From assembly GCA_021205645.1 (NCBI GenBank), contig JAJPXE010000113.1, positions 1 to 10,252 on the forward strand: 10,252 nucleotides of DNA. Reading direction: 5' to 3'. The notes under the pieces are model-generated. The model saw nothing but the letters and a program-made list of their open reading frames with translations, did no database searches and was not told the origin of the DNA. The translations under genes were made by a program, and so were the position numbers. Position 1 is the stretch's first letter, and each line of letters begins with the position of its first letter. Below, piece by piece: positions 1 to 5,758 of this stretch. The DNA comes from Candidatus Gastranaerophilales bacterium. GTDB lineage: Bacteria; Cyanobacteriota; Vampirovibrionia; Gastranaerophilales; Gastranaerophilaceae.

Positions 1-213
1 AGGGGGGGGTAGAAAACCGCACGACAGTCACCTCACCCGAATTTGTAAATTCGCTATCGGCAGACCGTGTCGGCTCCCGGACGGAGACAGTGCAACTGCT
101 TTGCGTTGCACCCGCTCCGCACACCCGCTGCCGCTACTCATTAACAAATTCTGCCCTCTCCGGACGGAGAGGGCGGGTGAAGCAGGAGCGGAGCGGGCAA
201 AGCGGCGGGTACA
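1..213. repeat. GC-rich composite intergenic repeat, copy A
   Basis: This stretch is much richer in G+C than the neighbouring genes and contains no credible gene. It shares several modules with 7840-8251: TCACCTCACCCGAA at 28-41; GACAGTGCAACTGCTTTGCG at 86-105; CACCCGCTGCCG at 122-133, then 19 nt, then GCCCTCTCC at 153-161; and GAGCGGAGCGGG at 186-197. CCCGCTCCGC (111-120) is the exact complement of GCGGAGCGGG (188-197), so an outer 10-bp stem encloses the 153-174 hairpin. A palindrome CGAATTTGTAAATTCG sits at 38-53. The G-run at 2-9 resembles the G-run ending the other copy at 8172-8177, so another copy may continue beyond the window edge. The block stops at the lepA stop codon. It is probably a non-autonomous MITE/REP-like element, but no transposase or target-site duplication is visible. 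Confidence 0.75.
153..174. repeat. Perfect 10-bp hairpin inside repeat copy A
   Basis: GCCCTCTCCG (153-162) and CGGAGAGGGC (165-174) are exact complements with a 2-nt centre. The hairpin lies about 40 nt downstream of the lepA stop (lepA reads leftward), so it could protect or end that transcript. On the lepA strand it is followed by AGAATTTGTT rather than a U-run, so it is not a standard intrinsic terminator. The same GCCCTCTCC stem recurs at 7975-7996. Confidence 0.8.
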
Positions 214-2031
214 TTACCCCTGCTCATCTTCGTTCAGGCTTAAGACAGCCATAAAAGCTTCCTGCGGAACTTCAACCTTGCCAACCGCTTTCATACGTTT
301 TTTGCCCCGTTTTTGTTTTTCCAACAGCTTGCGTTTTCGTGTTATATCACCGCCGTAACATTTGTCCAGAACACTCTTTCTTAACGCTTTGATATTGGTT
401 CTGGCAATAACCCTGCCGCCGATAGCCGCCTGAATAGGCACCTCAAACATCTGACGGGGGATTATTGTTTTTAGTCTTTCCGTCAATTTTTGACCGATAT
501 AAAATGCACTTTCTTCATGACATATCACGGACAGGGCATCAACAATCTCGCCCGCAAGCATTACATCAAGCTTCACAAGCTTTGAACGTTTGTAATCAAC
601 AAATTCGTAGTCCAAACTTGCATAACCTTTCGAACGTGATTTTAACCGGTCATAAAAATCAGTAATCACCTCAGATAGCGGCAGATGATAAATTAACTCC
701 GCCCTAACCTTATCAATATAATTCATATTGATAAACATCCCTCTTTTGGTCTGTGCCAGATCCATAAGCGTGCCAACATATTCATTCGGCGTAATAATTG
801 AAACTCTGACATAAGGTTCTTCAATGAAATCCCGATATTGGGCGGGCGGCAGGTTAGCGGGATTATCAATCTCGACGACCTCGCCGTTTGTTTTATGAAC
901 CTTATAAATTACGGACGGAGCCGTTGTAACAATAGAAAGATCATACTCTCGCTCAAGCCGTTCTTGAGCAATTTCCATATGAAGCATTCCCAAAAATCCG
1001 CACCGGAATCCGAAACCCAGTGCAGATGAAGTTTCAGGCTCAAAAGTTATGCTGCTGTCACTTAATTTGAGCTTTTCAAGAGCCTCTTTTAACTCGTGGT
1101 AATCTTCATTATCAACGGGATACATGCCGGAAAATACCATCGGCAAAGCTTCTTTGTACCCTGCCAACGGTTCAGCGGCAGGATTTTCAACATTGACAAC
1201 CGTATCTCCGACAAACCTTGTTATCTCTTTTATTGAGCCTGCGAAATAACCTACATCACCGCAAACAAGCTCTTTTACGGGAACCCTGTCAGGTGTCAGA
1301 TATCCGAGTTCGATAATTTCATATTCTTTTCCTGTAGCCATAAACCGAACATTATCCCCGAGCCGCATTTTTCCGTCAACAATTTTGAAAAAACACAGTG
1401 TACCTAAATACCGGTCATAGGCACTGTCAAAAACCAATGCCCTGAGCGGTTTATCGGTGGTATCTTCAGGCGGCGGCATAAAATCAACAATCGCCTCCAG
1501 TACTTCTTTAATATTTTCACCTGTTTTTGCACTGACAGGAATTGCCATAGAAGCATCTATTCCCAGAGCTTCTTCTATTTCAGCCTTAACCCCTTCGACA
1601 TCTGCAGACGGTAAATCAATCTTATTAATGACAGGAATTATTTCAAGATTTTGTTCTGCCGCAAGATATACATTTGCCAGTGTTTGAGCTTCCACCCCCT
1701 GCGTTGCATCAACAATAAGCAAAGCACCCTCACAGGCTGCAAGCGAACGTGAAACTTCATAAGAAAAATCAACATGCCCGGGGGTATCAATCAGGTTTAG
1801 TATATATTCTTTGCCGTCTTTTGCTTTATAATTCATTCTGGCGGCATTAAGCTTGATTGTAATCCCTCTTTCACGTTCGATATCCATTGTATCAAGCAGC
1901 TGGTTTTGCATATCACGTTGTGCGACAGTCCCGGTAGCCTCAAGCAGTCTGTCCGCAAGAGTGGACTTGCCGTGGTCTATATGGGCTATTATACAAAAAT
2001 TCCTGACATTCTCTCTGTATTTCATAAACAT
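214..2031 (-). CDS. lepA: Elongation factor 4 (LepA), ribosome-associated GTPase
   Basis: LepA is a cytoplasmic translational GTPase that binds the ribosome and is linked to back-translocation, recovery of stalled ribosomes and 30S subunit biogenesis. The 605 residues match the usual length of about 600. The GTPase motifs are intact: AHIDHGKST at 16-24 (G1), RGIT at 55-58 (G2), DTPGH at 82-86 (G3), NKID at 136-139 (G4) and SAK at 167-169 (G5). The EF-G-like middle domains follow, with FGFRCGFLGMLHMEI present. The LepA-specific C-terminal domain carries KCYGGDITRKRKLLEKQK and ends in the typical QEAFMAVL segment. Start choice is uncertain: the codon at 2031 gives MFMKYRENVRN, and the ATG at 2025 gives MKYRENVRN, closer to the E. 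coli N-terminus. Neither has a Shine-Dalgarno sequence. The gene stands alone and is divergent from the gene at 2321. Confidence 0.98.
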   Translation of the reverse strand: MFMKYRENVRNFCIIAHIDHGKSTLADRLLEATGTVAQRDMQNQLLDTMDIERERGITIKLNAARMNYKAKDGKEYILNLIDTPGHVDFSYEVSRSLAACEGALLIVDATQGVEAQTLANVYLAAEQNLEIIPVINKIDLPSADVEGVKAEIEEALGIDASMAIPVSAKTGENIKEVLEAIVDFMPPPEDTTDKPLRALVFDSAYDRYLGTLCFFKIVDGKMRLGDNVRFMATGKEYEIIELGYLTPDRVPVKELVCGDVGYFAGSIKEITRFVGDTVVNVENPAAEPLAGYKEALPMVFSGMYPVDNEDYHELKEALEKLKLSDSSITFEPETSSALGFGFRCGFLGMLHMEIAQERLEREYDLSIVTTAPSVIYKVHKTNGEVVEIDNPANLPPAQYRDFIEEPYVRVSIITPNEYVGTLMDLAQTKRGMFINMNYIDKVRAELIYHLPLSEVITDFYDRLKSRSKGYASLDYEFVDYKRSKLVKLDVMLAGEIVDALSVICHEESAFYIGQKLTERLKTIIPRQMFEVPIQAAIGGRVIARTNIKALRKSVLDKCYGGDITRKRKLLEKQKRGKKRMKAVGKVEVPQEAFMAVLSLNEDEQG

Positions 2032-2042
2032 ATTATATTATA
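2032..2042 (-). promoter_or_regulatory. Possible lepA -10 boxes directly upstream of the start
   Basis: On the minus strand two overlapping TATAAT hexamers (2042-2037 and 2037-2032) run straight into the lepA start codons at 2031 and 2025. No good -35 lies at 16-19 bp; the nearest candidate, TTGTAA at 2069-2064, is 21 bp away. With no Shine-Dalgarno sequence present, this would fit a leaderless or nearly leaderless mRNA, but AT-rich sequence yields such boxes by chance. Confidence 0.3.
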
Positions 2043-2159
2043 AATAAATACGGTGGGGAAATCTTACAAATTTGCTATTACCACAGTTTTTAGAGTTGCG
2101 AGAAAAATTTTAATTTTTTAGCAAACTCTTTGTGCAATTGTTACAAGAATTCGCCTTGA

Positions 2160-2181
2160 TTACAATTATAACGAATTGTAA
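2160..2181. promoter_or_regulatory. Operator-like dyad TTACAATT-N6-AATTGTAA
   Basis: Perfect 8-bp inverted arms lie at 2160-2167 and 2174-2181 in the divergent lepA / 2321 intergenic region. A second dyad, TGAATTT (2185-2191) and AAATTCA (2202-2208), lies just to the right and overlaps the candidate promoter of the rightward gene. TTGTTACAA also occurs at 2138-2146, and its complement lies upstream of bamA at 7815-7823. These could be binding sites for a dimeric regulator, but no regulator is identified and AT-rich DNA produces such dyads easily. Confidence 0.35.
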
Positions 2182-2189
2182 ATATGAAT

Positions 2190-2216
2190 TTGCACGGGCT
2201 GAAATTCAGTTATAAT
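2190..2216 (+). promoter_or_regulatory. Candidate promoter for the gene at 2321
   Basis: TTGCAC at 2190-2195 and a perfect TATAAT at 2211-2216 are separated by 15 bp, which is short for a sigma-70 promoter. TATGAT at 2223-2228 is an alternative -10. A start near 2223 would give a leader of about 100 nt that contains the small ORF at 2257-2310. Confidence 0.4.
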
Positions 2217-2256
2217 TTGCTATATGATAAGATATGATGTGATGTGGTGTGGAGTT

Positions 2257-2310
2257 ATGACGCAAGTTTTATTGGCGGAGATACTTTCTATATATAAGAA
2301 GATATTATGA
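2257..2310 (+). CDS. Possible 17-codon leader ORF upstream of 2321
   Basis: An ATG at 2257 opens a short frame encoding MTQVLLAEILSIYKKIL, ending in TGA at 2308-2310. A GGAG at 2251-2254 lies close upstream (2 nt gap). The final A of the stop is also the first base of the AGGAG that serves the ATG at 2321. This arrangement would suit translational coupling. A frame this short can occur by chance, and the peptide resembles nothing I recognise. Confidence 0.2.
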   Translation: MTQVLLAEILSIYKKIL

Positions 2311-2314
2311 GGAG
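2310..2314 (+). promoter_or_regulatory. Shine-Dalgarno site AGGAG for 2321
   Basis: AGGAG ends 6 nt before the ATG at 2321, giving a well-spaced ribosome binding site that supports this start. Confidence 0.8.
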
Positions 2315-2320
2315 CTTTAC

Positions 2321-3769
2321 ATGAGCGTGAACAGCGTGACAGGAGCCGGCACATCGTCACAACAGACACCGGAATTAAAAAAAACCGATAATCAGGAATC
2401 AACTGTTACCAAAACGATATGGTCAAATTATGACAGCGATAAAAATGATGCAATCAAATATGACGAAGCAAACAGCAATTCTCTTTTCTCTCGCTGTGAT
2501 TTGTCCGGTCTGACAGCCTCTAATATCAAAGCGGACGGACTGAACGTTGATACTGCTGCAATACAGAAAAAAGCAGGATTTAATGCTATAACTAAATTTG
2601 CTGAGCTGCTTAACAATTTTAATTCCCAAACAGGCTCTACCACACTAACTTTTGAGGACGGAAAAGTTAATGAGTCAAAAGTAAATAAAGCTGCTCAACA
2701 GCTTGACCAAAAAGCAATATCTGATGCAAATTCAGCATCACAAACCGCTAATGAACAACTTGCCAATGCATATCAAACGGCACTCAATGAAGCATATACA
2801 GCACTAAGTGAAAGTACAGAAAGTAAAGAAACCGGAAGTGAAGGCGAAACGAGCGGTTTGGATGGTGAAAAAGCTGATGCTAAAGAATTTGATAAAGCAC
2901 AAAATGTCGAAACAAAATATTATGCCGATAAAGATAAAGATGCAAACAGCAGCGTTGTATACGGTGAAGCATCAAGCGATTTCAGCAAACTGAAAAATTC
3001 ATTTAAAGATATGGCACCAACAAACGCAGCAGGTGAGGTTAAAGACCTCAAAATCATAAAACAACTCGCTAATTTTAATGTCGATACAGCATATCATAAT
3101 AATGTTTCAAACTTTAATTTCAACTCCGGCAGTACTAAAAATCAAAGCGATGTAGCAGAGATGAACCAAAAGGTTGAGAATGCAATAAAGGATGCCGCTG
3201 ATAAAGCAAATAGCAGCGTAGAAACATTATATCAAGAGGCACTGAATAAAGCATATACCGACTATACGGCACTTGGCAAAGATGGGGTAAAAGATAAGAT
3301 AGACCAACTTAAAACCGAAGAAAAAGCAGCAAAAAAAGCGGAAAGAGCAGCAGAAAAAGCACAAAACGCAGGCTCCGGAAACAGCGGCGTTGGTGCTGCA
3401 ATAGGTTTGGCTGCATTTAGTACCGTTACCGGAACTTTAGGGAATATATTCGGCGGAACAACACAAACTGTTTTAAATGATATCAGCAGTACTCTTACAT
3501 CAGCTATGAACAGTACCGGCAGTGTATCTAATACTTCAAATAATGCCGGCGGCAATAGCAATATTACAACCGTAACTGTTAAGAAAAATGATAGTAATAC
3601 AACTCCTGAATCTGTCGCAAAAGCTAATAATGTATCAGTGTCAGATTTGCAAAAAGCAAACTCTAATCTTATAACCTCAACTCAAAACAACGGCAAAACT
3701 ACATATTCATTTAATTATGGCAACAGTCAACAATTACAAATAAAAATTCCTCAGGAAACAACCGCCTAA
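2321..3769 (+). CDS. Unrecognised repeat protein with EF-hand-like loop and C-terminal LysM-like domain
   Basis: This 482-residue protein is rich in Asn, Ser, Ala, Lys and Thr; I cannot assign a family to the whole. Residues 1-30 are polar and disordered-looking, with no Sec signal peptide. Residues 38-49 (DSDKNDAIKYDE) fit a 12-residue EF-hand loop, with Asp/Asn at positions 1, 3 and 5, Ile at 8 and Glu at 12. A module appears twice, at about 36-163 and 200-317. Each copy starts with an Asp-rich loop, has a central NFNSQTG or NFNSGST segment, and ends in a helix of the form YQTALNEAYTAL or YQEALNKAYTDYTAL. A Lys/Ala/Glu helix (about 330-348) and a Gly-rich hydrophobic stretch (356-379) follow. 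Residues 416-477 resemble LysM (TVTVKKNDS, ESVAKANNVSVSDLQKAN, QLQIKIP), suggesting glycan or peptidoglycan binding. Wall targeting without a Sec signal suggests another export route or an unseen N-terminal signal. Its stop overlaps that of the convergent FlhA_C-like gene. Confidence 0.8.
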   Translation: MSVNSVTGAGTSSQQTPELKKTDNQESTVTKTIWSNYDSDKNDAIKYDEANSNSLFSRCDLSGLTASNIKADGLNVDTAAIQKKAGFNAITKFAELLNNFNSQTGSTTLTFEDGKVNESKVNKAAQQLDQKAISDANSASQTANEQLANAYQTALNEAYTALSESTESKETGSEGETSGLDGEKADAKEFDKAQNVETKYYADKDKDANSSVVYGEASSDFSKLKNSFKDMAPTNAAGEVKDLKIIKQLANFNVDTAYHNNVSNFNFNSGSTKNQSDVAEMNQKVENAIKDAADKANSSVETLYQEALNKAYTDYTALGKDGVKDKIDQLKTEEKAAKKAERAAEKAQNAGSGNSGVGAAIGLAAFSTVTGTLGNIFGGTTQTVLNDISSTLTSAMNSTGSVSNTSNNAGGNSNITTVTVKKNDSNTTPESVAKANNVSVSDLQKANSNLITSTQNNGKTTYSFNYGNSQQLQIKIPQETTA

Positions 3770-5229
3770 ATCGTTGCGATAATATCAAGGTTCGTGTCAC
3801 AGGTCAACTCTTCATGGGCTATGACCGTCAAATTGTTCATAAACTCCGAGAATATAGAAAACGTCATGTGACGGATCTCCATCGGTACAATAAGGATTAT
3901 CTCTTTTAAACCTTTCTCTGATGCGATTTTTTCCATTTTCTTTGCAAGCTTGCCGGCTACCTTGCCGTCTACTTTTATTATCGTTTCGTCCTCGGTTTCG
4001 GTTAACTTGAACATCTCATCAAGAGTATTACCCGAAAATTCTATCACTCCGACAGCCTCCGGATTTAAAAAACGCTGAGATATATGCTTTGATAACGATA
4101 AACGTATCCTGTCCAGCAATCCGTCTTTTGACGGCTCATCCGAAAAATCATTTATCTTTTCAAATATGTAATCGATATCCTTAATTGAAATTCGTTCTCT
4201 GATAAGGTTTATCAATATATATTTAAGTTCTGAAAGAGATATGAAATCAGGAATTATATTGTTTATAACAAACGGGTTCCTTTGCTCAACCAGTGATACA
4301 TAACGGTTTATGTCACTATAGTCTAATAATTCCGATACGTATTTAACAGATACAAATTCAATTGCACGTGCTATGTATTCGACAGGCGTAAAACCGTCCG
4401 CCCAAAAATCAGCAGCCTGATTTGAGTCTATCCACCAGATATCTTTACCGGTTATATTATCCCTGACAGATATCACCCCTGACGGTTTTCGGCTCAGTTT
4501 TACATCATCTTTGAAAAATGCCGTATGATCAGGCACTGCAGTTGATTTGTATACCTCCAGATTATGAACTTTTATGCTGAATTCATAAGGTGCAAGCGTA
4601 TCATCGTCCTGAAATACCATTCTCGGGATTACATAACCAAGTTCATCGGTTAGTTTTTGTCTTGATTTAACGGTTTCCGACAATAAGTCGTTCTTATTGT
4701 CAGGGCTTACAAAATCAATCAGTTCTTCACTGAGATTTATTGTAAATTTTTCCTCACCGATACGCGAGTACATTATCCCCGGTGATATCTCTTTTACAAG
4801 ACTTTGTTTCAGCTCATCTAACCTCCTTAATGCTCCCGACATTTGCTCGTTCAATGCCCCTCTGTCAGACCAGTCAACTTTCTCTATCTCCGATTTGATA
4901 TTCGCAACACGGGCTTTCTGATCTCTTATCTTTGCCGTTATGTCCTTGCATGTTTCATAAGGAGTTAACTGATTGGATAACATTTTTTCCATCTGTGCTT
5001 TAAAATTCTTGATATTAACAACCTTATCAAATACTTCTTCCTCATCAGATGCCATCTTTTCACGCATGAATATACAACTGTACATAAACTCATCTTCTTC
5101 GGTTTCGACTTCATGAAGTGTGTATAAATCCCAACCCTGAGAGGACATCTCGTTTAACAAATCTTGAAGTTCCTGCCGGTCCTCTGTCGGAACCTCTCTT
5201 ATAACATATTCCAAATTTCTGTTAAACAT
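3766..5229 (-). CDS. Soluble FlhA/SctV (FHIPEP) C-terminal-domain protein with DUF4177-like N-terminus
   Basis: Residues 162-487 (of 487) align by eye along the whole cytoplasmic domain of FlhA, the docking platform for chaperones and substrates of flagellar/type III export. Anchors are DLLSETVKSRQKLTDELGYVIP (181-202; FlhA: DLLxRIxxIRxQLAxELGxVIP), LAPYEFSIKVHNLEV (212-226), a DIWWI (263-267) at the FlhA PAxWI position, IIPDFISLSELKYILINLI (325-343), RISIKDIDYIFEKINDF (346-362), LSLSKHISQRF (377-387), and the C-terminal GLKEIILIVPMEIRHMTFSIF block (440-460). The eight-helix membrane domain that normally precedes this is absent; no membrane segment is visible. Instead residues 6-57 resemble DUF4177 (LLNEMSSQGWDLYTL, then an aromatic strand), followed by a helical, probably coiled-coil linker at about 70-148. 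The ATG at 5229 has a modest AGGGA site upstream. It is the last gene after bamA and ompH, 41 bp from ompH. Function is inferred only: soluble export-chaperone or substrate binding, sorting or regulation. The domain assignment is firm; FlhA versus SctV ancestry is open. Confidence 0.9.
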   Translation of the reverse strand: MFNRNLEYVIREVPTEDRQELQDLLNEMSSQGWDLYTLHEVETEEDEFMYSCIFMREKMASDEEEVFDKVVNIKNFKAQMEKMLSNQLTPYETCKDITAKIRDQKARVANIKSEIEKVDWSDRGALNEQMSGALRRLDELKQSLVKEISPGIMYSRIGEEKFTINLSEELIDFVSPDNKNDLLSETVKSRQKLTDELGYVIPRMVFQDDDTLAPYEFSIKVHNLEVYKSTAVPDHTAFFKDDVKLSRKPSGVISVRDNITGKDIWWIDSNQAADFWADGFTPVEYIARAIEFVSVKYVSELLDYSDINRYVSLVEQRNPFVINNIIPDFISLSELKYILINLIRERISIKDIDYIFEKINDFSDEPSKDGLLDRIRLSLSKHISQRFLNPEAVGVIEFSGNTLDEMFKLTETEDETIIKVDGKVAGKLAKKMEKIASEKGLKEIILIVPMEIRHMTFSIFSEFMNNLTVIAHEELTCDTNLDIIATI

Positions 5230-5270
5230 GAAATGTCCCTTTCTTTTTAATTCAAATACATAATTATATA

Positions 5271-5720
5271 TTATTTTACACCTTTCAATCTGTCAATAAG
5301 TGTGTTTGTAATATCAACTCCGCCGCAAAATACAGCCTTATCACTGATAATTGCATCAAGTTTCTGTTCTACCATTATTTTTGTTGCAACTTCTCTTATT
5401 TTAGTAAATACTTCTTGTTCTGTCTTTGCCTGCATTCTCATGTATTCTGCCTGTTTTGATTTCATCTCGGCAGTTACCTTATCCTGAAAATTCTGTTTCT
5501 GAACAGGTGATTGAATTGCCTCATATTCTTTTTCTTTGTCAAACATATACTGTTTTATTTCTATAGCTTTTGAGTCAAGTTTCTTTTTTGCGTTAAGTGC
5601 AAATGAACAGTTTTCTATAACTTTTTCATAATCAACATAGCCCAGACCTGATGCGAAAACCGCCGAATTTGATATCATTATTGATAAAGTAATCATCAAT
5701 ACTGCAATAAATCTTTTCAT
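5271..5720 (-). CDS. ompH: OmpH/Skp-family periplasmic chaperone
   Basis: Skp/OmpH proteins form trimers in the periplasm, hold unfolded outer-membrane proteins and pass them to the BAM machinery. The 149-residue product starts with a Sec signal peptide (MKRFIAVLMITLSIMISNSAVFASG; cleavage near residue 23). It continues with GYVDYEKVIENC, the usual OmpH strand, then a long charged helical hairpin (about 45-115). It closes with the typical end strand (AIISDKAVFCGGVDITNTLIDRL). The open frame extends upstream to 5822, inside bamA, but the ATG at 5720 is right: it begins the signal peptide and has a strong AGGAGGG site. It lies 38 bp after bamA, so the two are very likely co-transcribed. Two cysteines, C38 and C132, flank the helical arms and could pair in the periplasm; this is speculation. 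Confidence 0.92.
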   Translation of the reverse strand: MKRFIAVLMITLSIMISNSAVFASGLGYVDYEKVIENCSFALNAKKKLDSKAIEIKQYMFDKEKEYEAIQSPVQKQNFQDKVTAEMKSKQAEYMRMQAKTEQEVFTKIREVATKIMVEQKLDAIISDKAVFCGGVDITNTLIDRLKGVK

Positions 5721-5725
5721 AAAAA

Positions 5726-5732
5726 CCCTCCT
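5726..5732 (-). promoter_or_regulatory. Shine-Dalgarno site AGGAGGG for ompH
   Basis: The minus strand reads AGGAGGG five nt before the ATG at 5720. This decides the start against the longer frame beginning at 5822. Confidence 0.85.
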
Positions 5733-5758
5733 GTATTTTATTATTGTCATATAAATCA

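Noticed and set aside
153..174. Intrinsic terminator for lepA
   Set aside because: The stem is strong, but no U-run follows on the lepA strand and the same stem recurs in the other repeat copy with a T-run on the wrong side.
101..358. 85-codon plus-strand frame starting in the repeat and running into lepA
   Set aside because: It is composed of GC-rich repeat sequence and the antisense of lepA; no protein-like features or ribosome site.
3262..3561. 99-codon minus-strand frame inside the 2321 gene
   Set aside because: It is hydrophobic by virtue of being the complement of Ala/Lys/Ser codons; no start signal and no conserved motif.
3766..5229. Calling this protein an ordinary flagellar FlhA or a frame-shifted remnant of one
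   Set aside because: The frame is intact from a start with an acceptable ribosome site, has its own distinct N-terminal domain, and no membrane-domain codons lie upstream; ompH is there instead.
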